Source of the DNA: an uncultured Albidovulum sp.
Lineage (GTDB): Bacteria; Pseudomonadota; Alphaproteobacteria; Rhodobacterales; Rhodobacteraceae
DNA: 64,000 bases
Assembly (NCBI GenBank): GCA_913064775.1
Contig: CAJYAD010000005.1
Span: 121,248-185,247 of the forward strand
Direction of reading: 5' to 3'
Part shown: piece after piece, positions 1 through 9,048 of the stretch
Layout: every line of letters starts with the position of its first letter
Numbering within the stretch: position 1 is the stretch's first letter
Program-made: the position numbers and the translations under genes
Notes under the pieces: model-generated
What the model saw: only the letters and a program-made list of their open reading frames with translations
Told to the model about the DNA's origin: nothing
Databases searched by the model: none

Positions 1-149
1 GGGCGGCGCTCAATTCTTGTCGTGCGTGACATTGGCGGGGCTCCGCGACACAGGATATCGGCCACCGCACAGGGGTTGGGCGAAAGGTCCAGAACCAGCG
101 CCATCAACGCGCCCGCGAAGGCCGACAGCGCCGTCAGTTGCCACGTCAC
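1..149 (-). CDS. Possible partial gene running off the left edge
   Basis: A stop-free minus-strand frame runs from a GTG at 149 to the window edge, giving about 49 residues that begin VTWQLTALSAFAGALMALVL. It starts with a hydrophobic stretch that could be a membrane segment or signal anchor. Third codon positions are mostly G or C, as in real genes here, and the plus-strand readings of the same bases look unnatural. I do not recognise the product, the ribosome-binding site is weak, and the gene is cut by the edge. Bases 150-317 hold nothing else I can support. Confidence 0.28.
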   Translation of the reverse strand, partial: MTWQLTALSAFAGALMALVLDLSPNPCAVADILCRGAPPMSRTTRIERR

Positions 150-317
150 CCGTTTGCAGCCCCAAGCGGACCAAGGCCGCGCGCAACGGAAACCTCCAAC
201 CCCAACGGTGCGGTTTTCCGGGCGCCTAGCCCAGAGCCGCGCCGCGACGGCGGCGGGCGATCTTGACAGCCGAGGCGCGGTAGTTAACGTCCGACGTGGC
301 AACTGACGGCGGTGTCT

Positions 318-355
318 GCCCCCGGACCCCCGGGGTACCTGCGCCAGAAAGAAAG
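318..355 (+). repeat. Dispersed intergenic repeat, copy 1 (upstream of ilvH)
   Basis: GC-rich block CCCCCGGGGTACC followed by GCGCCAGAAAGAAAG. The same tail (CCAGAAAGAAAG) ends the copy near 31584. It belongs to the degenerate family also seen near 9049, 12721, 36421 and 51074. It lies on the coding strand just before ilvH. Confidence 0.55.
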
Positions 356-363
356 AGCGGAAC

Positions 364-924
364 ATGTCGGCATTGAACATCAAGAAAGGCGCATCGAGCC
401 ATTCGGCCTATGACCTGCGCGACCCCTATTCAGAGGTGATAGAGGTCCATACGCTGGCCGTGCTGGTCGACAACGAGGCCGGCGTGCTGGCGCGGGTGAT
501 CGGGCTGTTTTCCGGGCGCGGCTACAATATCGAAAGCCTCACCGTGGCCGAGGTGGATCACAAGGGGCATCTGAGCCGGATCACCGTGGTCACCTCGGGC
601 ACGCCGCAGGTGATCGAGCAGATCAAGGCCCAGCTGGAGCGGGTGGTGCCGGTGCATGAGGTGCACGACCTGACGGTCGAAGGGCCCTCGGTGCAGCGCG
701 AACTGGCGCTGTTCAAGGTTACGGGTCAGGGCGAGCCTCGGGTCGAGGCGCTGCGACTGGCCGACATCTTCCGCGCCAGCGTGGTGGATTCGACGCTGGA
801 AAGCTTCGTGTTCGAGCTTACCGGCACGGCCGAGAAGATCGACGCCTTCGCCGACCTCATGCGCCCGCTGGGCCTGCAAGAGATCGCCCGGACCGGCGTG
901 GCGGCATTGGCGCGCGGGGCCTGA
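364..924 (+). CDS. ilvH: Acetolactate synthase small (regulatory) subunit
   Basis: Regulatory subunit of acetohydroxyacid synthase, first common step of valine, leucine and isoleucine synthesis; it binds the catalytic subunit IlvB/IlvI and confers valine feedback inhibition. The 186-residue product has the N-terminal ACT domain (about residues 28-105), with the signature VLVDNEAGVLARVIGLFSGR at 33-52 followed by GYNIESL, and the C-terminal IlvH domain (about 110-183, ELALFKV onward). It has about 25 extra N-terminal residues compared with enterobacterial IlvH, as usual in alphaproteobacteria. The catalytic subunit is not in the window and may lie to the left. ATG at 364 follows the repeat-derived leader GAAAGAGCGGAAC. 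Confidence 0.96.
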   Translation: MSALNIKKGASSHSAYDLRDPYSEVIEVHTLAVLVDNEAGVLARVIGLFSGRGYNIESLTVAEVDHKGHLSRITVVTSGTPQVIEQIKAQLERVVPVHEVHDLTVEGPSVQRELALFKVTGQGEPRVEALRLADIFRASVVDSTLESFVFELTGTAEKIDAFADLMRPLGLQEIARTGVAALARGA

Positions 925-1061
925 GGGACGAAGGTGATCACAAGGACGTGACGACCGCTCAGGGTGTTTGGTGGCGCGGGCATTTGCCGCTATGGCAGAA
1001 GCGTGCCGGGCTTTCGCGGCATATATGGCGGCTTTTGCCCGCCCCGTGGAGGATGCGGAAA

Positions 1062-1454
1062 ATGCCGCGTGTTTTGCACCAGATCGCCCTGAGCGCTGCC
1101 GCCATGATGGCGCTGTCCTTCGCCGGCCTGCCCGCGCAGGCGCAAACCAGCGTGAAAAGGGAATGCGCGACCCAGTACAAGGCCGAAAAGGCCGCCGGCA
1201 AGATCAAGTCCGGCGAGACATGGTCGAAATATTACGCCGCCTGCGCCAAGGCGAAAGGCGCCAAGGAGGCCAGCAAGAAGCCCGCGGCGGAAAATCATAA
1301 ACCGCTGACCCCGGCGCAGAAATCCGCGCGCAAGCGGATCAAGGAATGCGGCGTGATGTGGCGCAAGGACAAGACCGCCGGCAAGATCCGCAAGGGCGAG
1401 ACCTGGCCGCAATACTGGCACCGGTGCAACGTCGCGCTGAAGAAGAAAGGCTAG
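1062..1454 (+). CDS. Small secreted protein with duplicated cysteine-bounded module
   Basis: A 130-residue exported protein of unknown function. I chose the ATG at 1062 because GGAGG at 1048-1052 lies nine bases upstream and the product then begins with a clear signal peptide (MPRVLHQIALSAAAMMALSF, cleavage after AQAQ). The mature part holds two copies of a 27-residue module that starts and ends with cysteine and shares AGKI-K-GETW near its centre. A lysine-rich linker joins the copies. The equal cysteine spacing suggests one disulfide per module in the periplasm. It follows ilvH by about 140 bases and looks monocistronic. I do not recognise a named family. Confidence 0.75.
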   Translation: MPRVLHQIALSAAAMMALSFAGLPAQAQTSVKRECATQYKAEKAAGKIKSGETWSKYYAACAKAKGAKEASKKPAAENHKPLTPAQKSARKRIKECGVMWRKDKTAGKIRKGETWPQYWHRCNVALKKKG

Positions 1455-1463
1455 GGCCGCGCC

Positions 1464-1895
1464 CTAACCGGTTGCGGCGAGGCGCAAGCTGCTCTGTCGG
1501 GGGCTGCGCCCGGCCGAACCCGCGCCCGCATTGGTCGCGGCGATCTCGGGGCGGCTTGCCACAAGCACCGGCGCCGGCATGGCGGGTGTGGGCACCGGCG
1601 TGGGCGTCTGCGATTGCACGGCGGCGGTGTCGCGCAGCATCGCGTCGACGCCCGGAAAAGCCCCGCGCTCTACCACACGCACCGCACGGGCATGGCGCGT
1701 GACCCCGCCCAGTCCCGGGGTCTCAAGCGCCTCGGTCTCAACCAGAAAGGCCACGACATCGCCGACCCCCGGGAAGCCGCCGCTCTGCGCCATATAGGCC
1801 TGCGGGCCGCGCGCATAGGCCAGATCCCCGCTGTCCTCGCACCACAGGATCACGCGTTGGCTTTGCTCGCAACTCCAGATCACGACCCCGATCAT
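1464..1895 (-). CDS. Conserved hypothetical protein (MIGVVIWS family)
   Basis: A 143-residue protein starting MIGVVIWSCEQSQRVILWCE. The ATG at 1895 is preceded by GGGGAGAG, a good ribosome-binding site. The N-terminal half (about 1-75) looks like a compact beta-rich domain; residues 90-125 are Pro/Ala/Thr-rich and probably disordered. I recall similar short proteins in other Rhodobacteraceae, but no function. It is divergent from the XRE-type regulator at 2076, and the shared intergenic region holds a palindrome, so the two may be co-regulated. Its 3' end converges on the secreted-protein gene with nine bases between the stops. Confidence 0.6.
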   Translation of the reverse strand: MIGVVIWSCEQSQRVILWCEDSGDLAYARGPQAYMAQSGGFPGVGDVVAFLVETEALETPGLGGVTRHARAVRVVERGAFPGVDAMLRDTAAVQSQTPTPVPTPAMPAPVLVASRPEIAATNAGAGSAGRSPRQSSLRLAATG

Positions 1896-2013
1896 AACTC
1901 TCCCCTTTTTGGTGTTCGATCAGGCTAACGCTCGAAACCGTGAACGCGCAGATCCAAGATCCTGCGCGCGCCGGGCATTTTGTGTCGAATCTACGCGACA
2001 ACCGATCTATATT

Positions 2014-2040
2014 GCGTCAGTATGACGTTAATTAGCGTCA
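2014..2040. promoter_or_regulatory. Palindromic operator candidate upstream of the XRE-type regulator
   Basis: TGACG TTAATTA GCGTCA at 2023-2040 is an 18-bp inverted repeat with eight of nine pairs matched. A further direct GCGTCA lies at 2014-2019, spaced 21 bases (two helical turns) from the GCGTCA at 2035. It sits in the divergent region 36 bases before the chosen start of the regulator gene. Autoregulation is inferred. Confidence 0.5.
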
Positions 2041-2075
2041 ATTTTCCGAACCACCCCCAAACACGCCAGTCCGAG

Positions 2076-2903
2076 ATGCCCGAACGTCGCGACGTCCCCC
2101 CCCTTGCCAATGTCGATGAGCGCCCGTCGGATCTGCGCGCGATCTTCGGGCAGAACCTGCGCCAACTGGCGTCGCGGGAGGCGTCGGTCACCAAGCTCTG
2201 CACCAAGCTGCAGATCAACCGCACCCAGTTCAACCGCTATCTGTCGGGCGAGACCTTCCCGCGCCCCGACATCCTGCACCGGATCTGCACCCATTTCGGT
2301 GTCGACGCGCGGATCCTGCTGGAGCCATTGGAAACCCAGGCCCCCAGCCCGGGTGAGGTGCTGGGCGGGGTGCTGGGGGCGATGGTGCTAAGCACCAATG
2401 ATTTCACCGTCGATTCCGCGCGCCTGCCGGACGGGCTCTATCGGTTCTGGCGCAATTCCTACAACTTCCCCGACCGGGTGATCGCCGACATGTGCCGGGT
2501 CTATACCGAGAACGGGGTGAAGCTGTTCAAGGGCTACGAGCCGCCCAACCCGATGCAAAGCCGCGCCACCCTGGCGCCGGCCTATCAATCGGTGTTTCAC
2601 GGCGTCTTCCTGCAGCACGATGACGGCGTGTCGCTGTATTGCTCCACCCGCGGCGGGCGGATGGTGTCGATCGGCTTCTTTGAATACAGCCTCGGGGGCT
2701 TGCCGGATTTCCTGGGCGGGATCTCGTTCCTGACCCGGCGGCGGATCCAGGGAATGCGGCGGCTGACCTTCGCGGTGATGGAGCGCCTGCCCCGCAACAT
2801 GGGCCTGTGCATCGCCGCCGCGCGCGAATGCGGGCTGCGCAAGACCTCCGAAGTGCCGGTGAAGATCCGCGATCTGCTGGCGACCGTCCCGGCCTCGATC
2901 TGA
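2076..2903 (+). CDS. XRE/Cro-type helix-turn-helix transcriptional regulator
   Basis: A 275-residue DNA-binding protein. An N-terminal HTH (about residues 25-80, containing LQINRTQFNRYLSGETFPRP) is followed by an approximately 190-residue domain with no motif I recognise, presumably for sensing or dimerisation. The frame is open upstream to 1980, but I prefer ATG 2076 (MPERRDV) because the operator-like palindrome at 2023-2040 would otherwise be coding and the extra residues look non-conserved. It is divergent from the gene at 1464-1895. Target genes and ligand are unknown. Confidence 0.85.
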   Translation: MPERRDVPPLANVDERPSDLRAIFGQNLRQLASREASVTKLCTKLQINRTQFNRYLSGETFPRPDILHRICTHFGVDARILLEPLETQAPSPGEVLGGVLGAMVLSTNDFTVDSARLPDGLYRFWRNSYNFPDRVIADMCRVYTENGVKLFKGYEPPNPMQSRATLAPAYQSVFHGVFLQHDDGVSLYCSTRGGRMVSIGFFEYSLGGLPDFLGGISFLTRRRIQGMRRLTFAVMERLPRNMGLCIAAARECGLRKTSEVPVKIRDLLATVPASI

Positions 2904-2943
2904 GGCCCCCCCCGGGGTCGGGACGGAGCCGGGCCGGGGCAGG

Positions 2944-4416
2944 CTAGAGGCGATAGATCTCGGCGAATTTGGCTTCTAGGTATTCCAGCAGCGGGCCTTC
3001 GTCCGGCTCGAACCCGCAGGCGCGGCGCACGGTGTCGCGCGGGGGGTAGAGGCCGCCGTGGCGTTGCAGGTTCTCGCGCAGCCATTCGGTAGCGGGGGTC
3101 GCATCGCCGCGCGCCAGCGCCGCATCCACATCCGGCACCGCATCGCGCAGCGCCTTGTTCAGGCAACCGGCATAGACATTGCCCAGGCTATAGGTCGGGA
3201 AATAGCCAAATAGCCCCACCGACCAATGCACGTCCTGCAGCATCCCATGCGCGGGTTGATCGACCTTGACGCCGAAATCCTGCACGAACCGCGCATTCCA
3301 GGCTTCTTCCAGATCGCGCACCTCCAACCCGCCGCCGATCAACTCGCGCTCCAGCGCGAAGCGCAGCATGATGTGCAGGTTGTAATGCACCTCATCCGCC
3401 TCGGTCCGGATAAAGCCCGCATGCACCCGGTTCACCGCGCCGTGGAACGCGTCGGCGTCGCGGGCGCTGAGATCGCCGAAGCTGTCGGTCATCTGGCCAT
3501 GCAGCCAGCCGGTGAACGGGCGAGAGCGGCCAAGCTGGTTCTCGTAGATCCGGCTTTGGCTTTCATGCACCCCCATCGAGACGCCGCCGCCCAGCGGGGT
3601 CAGCAGGTAATCGGCGTCGATGCCCTGCTCATAGCAGGCGTGCCCGGTTTCGTGGATCGTCGAGTAGACGCAGTTGAAGGGATCGGCCTCGACCACCCGG
3701 GTGGTGATCCGGGTGTCGGTGCCCGACCCGGACGAGAACGGATGCACCGACAGATCCAGCCGCCCGCGGCTCCAGTCATAGCCGAAGGCAGAGGCCAGCT
3801 TGCGCGCCAACCGCATCTGCGCGTCGGCGGGGAAATGGCCGTCCAGGGGCGCGGGCTGATGGTCGGCCCCCAACACCGCCGCGCGCAGCGCCACCAGACG
3901 CGGGCGCATCCGGTCGAACATGGCGCCCAGGCTTTCGGCGGTGGCGCCCTCTTCATAATCGTCGATCAGCGCGTCATAGGGGTCGCCGCCGTCGGCCAGA
4001 TGCGCCGCCTGCTCGCGCTTCAGCGCCACGACCTTTTCCAGCGTCGGCAGGAACAGCCCCACGTCGTTGGCGGCGCGGGCCTCGGCCCAGATGCCCTGGG
4101 CGACCGAGGTGACGCGCGCCAGCTCTACCGCCAGCGCGGCGGGGATCCGGGTCTGGCGGCCATAGCTGCGGCGGATGTGGCGCAGATGGGCGGTGTCGAC
4201 CTCATCCGCGGGCTCGGCCGCCTCCAGCCAGTCGCCGATGCGCGGATCGGTGCGGCGCGCGTGCAATATGCCTTCCAGCGCGCCGATCTCTTCGCCGCGC
4301 TGCTCGGCCGCGCCGCGCGGCATCATGGTTTCCTGGTCCCATTCCAGCCGGCCTGCGACCTGTCCCAGCGCCTCGGTGTCGCGCTGGAACGCAATCAGAT
4401 CATCCATGTCCGACAT
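2944..4416 (-). CDS. M32 family metallocarboxypeptidase
   Basis: Zinc carboxypeptidase of the Taq/Pfu family, cytoplasmic, removing C-terminal residues from peptides. The 490-residue length is typical. The zinc-binding HETGH motif is at residues 255-259 with the third ligand in HESQSR (Glu about 285); other conserved blocks are HPFSSG (225-230) and DTRITTR (234-240). ATG 4416 is preceded by GGAAGGGGA and overlaps the ctaA stop by one base (TGATG), so it is translationally coupled to ctaA. The frame stays open further upstream, but that part is ctaA in another frame. Confidence 0.93.
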   Translation of the reverse strand: MSDMDDLIAFQRDTEALGQVAGRLEWDQETMMPRGAAEQRGEEIGALEGILHARRTDPRIGDWLEAAEPADEVDTAHLRHIRRSYGRQTRIPAALAVELARVTSVAQGIWAEARAANDVGLFLPTLEKVVALKREQAAHLADGGDPYDALIDDYEEGATAESLGAMFDRMRPRLVALRAAVLGADHQPAPLDGHFPADAQMRLARKLASAFGYDWSRGRLDLSVHPFSSGSGTDTRITTRVVEADPFNCVYSTIHETGHACYEQGIDADYLLTPLGGGVSMGVHESQSRIYENQLGRSRPFTGWLHGQMTDSFGDLSARDADAFHGAVNRVHAGFIRTEADEVHYNLHIMLRFALERELIGGGLEVRDLEEAWNARFVQDFGVKVDQPAHGMLQDVHWSVGLFGYFPTYSLGNVYAGCLNKALRDAVPDVDAALARGDATPATEWLRENLQRHGGLYPPRDTVRRACGFEPDEGPLLEYLEAKFAEIYRL

Positions 4417-5573
4417 CACGCAGTCCCCTTCCGAATTGATCCCACACGGGGAAATTGTGCCATGTTGCGGGCGCGCAGCACCAGCACCCACAGCACGATC
4501 GCCCCCAATTGGTGCACGCTGGACAGCTCCAGCGGCGCGGCATAAAGCGCGGTGAAGATCCCCAGCGTCATCTGCACCAGCGCCCAGCAGGCCACGGCGA
4601 CAAAGGCGAAGCGGATCGCGCCCTGCGCCGACCGCCGCGCCATCCAGGCCGCGATCAGCGTGAAGGTGACCAGCGTATAGGCCCAGATCCGGTGGTCGAA
4701 CTGCACCAGCCCCGCATTCTCGAAGAACGCCAGATACCAGGGGCCGCCCGACACTTGGAAGGCATCGGCCGGGAAGAAGCGGCCGTTCATGTCGGGCCAT
4801 GTCGGGAAGTAGCGCCCGGCGTCGATCCCCGCCGTCAGCGCGCCCAGGATCAGCTGCACGAAGACCATGCCGACAAGGATAGAGCCCATGGTCATCATCG
4901 CCGGATCACGCGCGCGCCGGGCCTGGATCAGCTCGGCCTCCTTGCGGCCCAGCAAGAAGATGTACCAGGCCGAAAACCCCAGGATGATGAAGGCAAGGCC
5001 CAGATGCGTCGCCAGCCGGTAGGAGGCCACGGTGATCATCCGCCCGTGCAGCCCCGAAGACACCATCCACCAGCCGATCAGCCCCTGCAGCCCGCCCAGG
5101 GCGCCCAGCCACAAAAGCCGGGGCGTGTATCCCGCCGGAATGCGCTTTGTCAGCCAGAAGAACAGGAACCCCAGCCCCCAGACCAGCCCGACCGCGCGGC
5201 CCAGGTTGCGGTGCGACCATTCCCACCAGAAGATCACCTTGAACTGCGACAGCTCCATCCCGTGGTTCAGGATCTTGTATTGCGGCGATTGCTTGTAAAG
5301 GGTGAACTGATGCATCCAGTCGGCCGTATTCAGCGGCGGCAGCGCCCCCATGATCGGGTTCCACTGGGTGATCGACAGGCCCGAATCCGTCATCCGCGTC
5401 AGCCCGCCCACCGCGACCATCGCCGCGACCATGGCGAAGATCACCATCAGCCAGATGCGGATCGCGCGGCGCCCGCCCTTGGAACGGCCACCCTCGATCA
5501 TGCCGCCCTTGGGCGCGGCGCGCGGGGCGGACGGGGCGCCGACGTCTTCGAAAATACTGCGTTTTCCGGCCAT
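4416..5573 (-). CDS. ctaA: Haem A synthase (COX15/CtaA)
   Basis: Membrane enzyme oxidising the C8 methyl of haem O to a formyl group, giving haem A for aa3-type cytochrome oxidase. The 385-residue product has about eight membrane segments and the conserved histidine-bearing blocks GGLTRLTxSGLS-like (seen as GGLTRMTDSGLS), WWEWSHRNLGR, ATHLGLAF, FDHRIWAY and SSVHQLGA. I chose ATG 5573 (MAGKRSIFEDV); an upstream GTG would add 14 residues without conserved features. First gene of a two-gene unit with the M32 peptidase. Confidence 0.94.
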   Translation of the reverse strand: MAGKRSIFEDVGAPSAPRAAPKGGMIEGGRSKGGRRAIRIWLMVIFAMVAAMVAVGGLTRMTDSGLSITQWNPIMGALPPLNTADWMHQFTLYKQSPQYKILNHGMELSQFKVIFWWEWSHRNLGRAVGLVWGLGFLFFWLTKRIPAGYTPRLLWLGALGGLQGLIGWWMVSSGLHGRMITVASYRLATHLGLAFIILGFSAWYIFLLGRKEAELIQARRARDPAMMTMGSILVGMVFVQLILGALTAGIDAGRYFPTWPDMNGRFFPADAFQVSGGPWYLAFFENAGLVQFDHRIWAYTLVTFTLIAAWMARRSAQGAIRFAFVAVACWALVQMTLGIFTALYAAPLELSSVHQLGAIVLWVLVLRARNMAQFPRVGSIRKGTA

Positions 5574-5658
5574 GATGCCCTCCGTCGTCGCGCCAGCTCT
5601 CAAGCGCGCGGACACTAGGGCGTAGGCGTCTCGCCCGCAAGTCTGCTATTGACCAGAG

Positions 5659-6414
5659 CTATTGGCCGCCCTGCCCCGGCAGCCGCCGCAGGATCTGGCG
5701 TAGCATCCCATGCAGCATCTGCACATCGGCCCGGGTCAGATCCAGCCGCGCCCACATGTTGCGCAGGCTGACCCGCATCCCCGGCGCCTTTTCGGGGGGG
5801 AAGAAATAGCCCGCCTCCTCCAGCGCCGCCTCAAACCGGTCGCCCAGCTTCTCGACCTCGATGTTTTCCGCGAAATCGGTGCCCGCCATGCCGCGCGCCC
5901 GCACCTCGGCCGGCGGCGAAACGGCGCCCTGCCGGGCCAGCTCATAGGCCACCAGCAGCACGCATTGCCCAAGATTGAGCGACGGGAATTCCGGGTTCAC
6001 CGGCACCGTGATGATCGCGTTGGCCAGCGCCACGTCCTCATTCTCCAGCCCGGCACGTTCGGGGCCGAACATCAGGCCCACGCGCTTGCCGGCAGCCATC
6101 ATCGCGCGGGCCTCGGCCATGGCGTCCTCGGGGCTGAGCACCGGTTTGGTCAGCCCCCGGCCCCGCGCGGTCGTGGCATAGACGTAATGGCAATCGGCGA
6201 TCGCCCCGGCCACGTCGTCATGCAGGCTGGCCGCGTCCAGCACCCGCCCCGCGCCCGACGCCATCGCCACCGCCTTGGGGTTCGGCCAGCCATCGCGGGG
6301 GCTGACCAGCCGCATCCGCTCTTGCCCGAAATTGAGCATCGCCCGGGCGGCGGCGCCGATGTTCTCGCCCATCTGCGGGCGCACGAGAATGAAGGCTGGT
6401 TGCACGGGTTCCAA
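5659..6414 (-). CDS. trmJ: tRNA (cytidine/uridine-2'-O)-methyltransferase, TrmJ-like
   Basis: SPOUT-class methyltransferase that 2'-O-methylates position 32 of tRNA using S-adenosylmethionine. The 251-residue product opens with the family signature VRPQMGENIGAAARAM (residues 12-27), has LMFGPERAGLENEDV (motif 2) and the knotted C-terminal motif FPSLNLGQCVLLVAYEL. The C-terminal extension (after 170) is the helical TrmJ tail. The start is TTG at 6414, with GGAGAGG four bases upstream. The annotation is firm at superfamily level; position 32 specificity is inferred from length and signature. Confidence 0.9.
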   Translation of the reverse strand: MEPVQPAFILVRPQMGENIGAAARAMLNFGQERMRLVSPRDGWPNPKAVAMASGAGRVLDAASLHDDVAGAIADCHYVYATTARGRGLTKPVLSPEDAMAEARAMMAAGKRVGLMFGPERAGLENEDVALANAIITVPVNPEFPSLNLGQCVLLVAYELARQGAVSPPAEVRARGMAGTDFAENIEVEKLGDRFEAALEEAGYFFPPEKAPGMRVSLRNMWARLDLTRADVQMLHGMLRQILRRLPGQGGQ

Positions 6415-6501
6415 GGCCTCTCCGGTCGGTTCGCGCCCTGTTACGACGCCGCGACCGAGGGCGCAACCGGGGGGTAAACCGGGCGGGGCGCAACCGGCAC
6501 T

Positions 6502-8946
6502 TCAGAAGGGAATATCAGAGGCCTCATCGGCGCCGACGACGAAACGCGCGACGATCTTCTTGTGGCCGGCCTTGTCGAAGGCCACGTCCAGCTTGTCACC
6601 GTCGATCCCCGCCACCGCGCCATAGCCGAATTTCTGATGGAACACCCGGTCGCCCAGCCCGAAGGCCGTGCCCTCGATCACCGGGCCCCGCGCGGCGGGC
6701 ATCGCGGCGCGCGCCCCGCCACTGGCCTGCATCCGCTTCCAGCCCGGCGAATTGTAGACATCCGCCCGCGCCGCGCGCGATTCGATCGTCGATTCCGATG
6801 GCGCCGCCGCCGCCCCGAAACCGCCGCCATACAGCCCCGGCGGGGTCAGCACATCGACATGCTCCTCGGGCAATTCATCAATGAAGCGCGACGGCAGCTG
6901 CGATTGCCACTGGCCATAGACACGCCGGTTCGCGGCGAAGGAGATGCTGCACAGCTCCTCAGCCCGCGTGATGCCGACATAGGCAAGGCGGCGCTCCTCC
7001 TCCAACCCCTTCTTGCCGCTCTCGTCCATCGAGCGCTGCGAGGGGAATAGCCCCTCCTCCCAGCCCGGCAGGAAGACGGCGGGAAACTCCAACCCCTTGG
7101 CGCCGTGCAGCGTCATGATCGAGACCTTTTCTTCGGTCTCGCCGGACGCGTTGTCCATGATCAGCGCGACATGCTCCAAAAACCCCTGAAGATTATCGAA
7201 GTTTTCCAACGCCTTGACCAGTTCCTTGAGGTTTTCCAGCCGCCCCGGCGCCTCGGGCGACTTGTCGGCCTGCCACATGGCCGTATAGCCGCTCTCGTCC
7301 AGCATGGTCTCGGCCAGTTCGACGTGGCTCTTCGTCGGACCGGCATGGCGGAAGCTAGCCACTCGGACGCCACCCTCGTCATCCACAACCTCATCATCCA
7401 AGTCACTGTGAACGCGGACTAGTGGGCCCATGACTTCTTGATGCCAGCGGTCCACGCCCTCGACGAAGGCGCGCAGCTGGCCCGCGCCCTTGCCAGAAAT
7501 GCCGCCCTCGGCCAGCAGCACCCGCGCGCCTTCCAGCAGGTTCAGCCCGTGGTCGCGCGCCGTGGTCTGGATCTTCTGCTGCGCCTTGTCGCCAAGGCCG
7601 CGCTTGGGGGTGTTCACCACCCGCTCGAACGCCAGATCATCCTCGGGCGACACGGCGAGCCGGAAATAGGCCATCGCATCGCGGATCTCCAGCCGCTCAT
7701 AGAAGCGCGGGCCGCCGATCACCCGATAGGGCAGCCCGATGGTCAGGAAGCGGTCCTCAAAAGCCCGCATCTGGTGGCTGGCGCGCACGAGAATTGCGAT
7801 ATCATCCAATGACTTCGGCGGCGATGTTCGACCACCGCGCTGCAGCGCTTCGACCTCTTCGCCAATCCAGCGCGCCTCTTCCTCGCCGTCCCAATGGCCG
7901 ATCAGCCGCACCTTCTCGCCGTCTTCCTCATCGGTCCAGAGGGTCTTGCCCAGCCGCCCCTCATTGCCCGCGATCACCCCCGAGGCCGCCCCCAGGATAT
8001 GCGCGGTAGAGCGGTAGTTCTGCTCCAGCCGCACCACCTTGGCGCCGGGGAAATCCTTCTCGAACCGCAGGATGTTGCCCACCTCGGCGCCGCGCCAGCC
8101 ATAGATCGACTGATCGTCGTCGCCGACGCAGCAGATGTTGTGATGCGTCTGGGCCAGCAGCCGTAGCCACAGATATTGGGCGACGTTGGTGTCCTGGTAT
8201 TCGTCGACAAGGATGAAGCGGAACCAATGTTGATATTGCGCCAGAACATCCTGATGTTTCTGGAAAATCACCAAAACATGCAACAGAAGGTCACCGAAAT
8301 CCGCGGCATTCAGATCCAGCAGCCGCTGCTGGTAGGCCGCATAAAGTTCGGTGCCCAAGTTATTGAAAGCACTCGCTTCCGAGACCGGAACCTTCGCGGG
8401 TGTCAGCGCGCGGTTCTTCCACGCATCAATAAGACCCGCCAACTGTCTGGCGGGCCACCGTTTTTCATCCACATTTGCGGCGGAAATCACCTGTTTCATC
8501 AGCCGCAGCTGATCGTCGGTGTCGAGGATGGTGAAGTTCGATTTCAGCCCCACCAGCTCGGCATGGCGGCGCAGGATGCGCACGGAAATCGCGTGGAAGG
8601 TGCCCATCCACGGCATGCCCTCGACAGTTTCCCCCATCAGCCGACCGACGCGTTCCTTCATCTCACGCGCGGCCTTGTTGGTGAAGGTCACCGCCAGGAT
8701 TTCATTGGTGCGCGCCCGCCCGCTTACCAGCAGATGGGCGATGCGTGCGGTCAGCGCACGGGTCTTGCCGGTGCCCGCCCCTGCCAGCATCAGCACCGGC
8801 CCGTCCAGCGCCTCGACCGCCGCGCGCTGCGCCGGGTTCAGCCCGTCCATATAGGGCGTGGACCGCGCGGCCATGGCACGCTGGCTTAGCGGCACCCGCG
8901 GCGCGGCGGCGGCCTCGAAGGCGTCATCCTCGTTGAAACTGCTCAT
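6502..8946 (-). CDS. uvrD: UvrD/PcrA-type 3'-5' DNA helicase
   Basis: SF1 helicase acting in nucleotide-excision and mismatch repair and in clearing recombinase from DNA. The 814-residue product has Walker A AGAGTGKT (55-62), the AVTFTNKAAREM box, the Walker B segment ILVDEYQDTN, GDDDQSIYGWRGAEV (motif III), LEQNYRST (IV), MTLHGAKGLEF (V) and VGITRAEE (VI). The C-terminal 70 residues contain the Tudor-like segment GLGDRVFHQKFGYGAV that binds RNA polymerase in PcrA/UvrD. ATG 8946 (MSSFNED) is preferred to a longer upstream reading. Confidence 0.96.
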   Translation of the reverse strand: MSSFNEDDAFEAAAAPRVPLSQRAMAARSTPYMDGLNPAQRAAVEALDGPVLMLAGAGTGKTRALTARIAHLLVSGRARTNEILAVTFTNKAAREMKERVGRLMGETVEGMPWMGTFHAISVRILRRHAELVGLKSNFTILDTDDQLRLMKQVISAANVDEKRWPARQLAGLIDAWKNRALTPAKVPVSEASAFNNLGTELYAAYQQRLLDLNAADFGDLLLHVLVIFQKHQDVLAQYQHWFRFILVDEYQDTNVAQYLWLRLLAQTHHNICCVGDDDQSIYGWRGAEVGNILRFEKDFPGAKVVRLEQNYRSTAHILGAASGVIAGNEGRLGKTLWTDEEDGEKVRLIGHWDGEEEARWIGEEVEALQRGGRTSPPKSLDDIAILVRASHQMRAFEDRFLTIGLPYRVIGGPRFYERLEIRDAMAYFRLAVSPEDDLAFERVVNTPKRGLGDKAQQKIQTTARDHGLNLLEGARVLLAEGGISGKGAGQLRAFVEGVDRWHQEVMGPLVRVHSDLDDEVVDDEGGVRVASFRHAGPTKSHVELAETMLDESGYTAMWQADKSPEAPGRLENLKELVKALENFDNLQGFLEHVALIMDNASGETEEKVSIMTLHGAKGLEFPAVFLPGWEEGLFPSQRSMDESGKKGLEEERRLAYVGITRAEELCSISFAANRRVYGQWQSQLPSRFIDELPEEHVDVLTPPGLYGGGFGAAAAPSESTIESRAARADVYNSPGWKRMQASGGARAAMPAARGPVIEGTAFGLGDRVFHQKFGYGAVAGIDGDKLDVAFDKAGHKKIVARFVVGADEASDIPF

Positions 8947-9048
8947 GGCGCGAAGATTAACGCGCCGCGCCGGAAAGGAAAAGCTTTGTTCGCTTAATGT
9001 TCCGCAAGATTTTCGCGAAATCTCCGCCCCCTCCCTCTGCCCCCCCAT

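Noticed and set aside
5545..5560. AAAATACT resembling the dispersed repeat core near the ctaA start
   Set aside because: It lies within the ctaA coding start, lacks the TTGGC part, and is most likely chance similarity.
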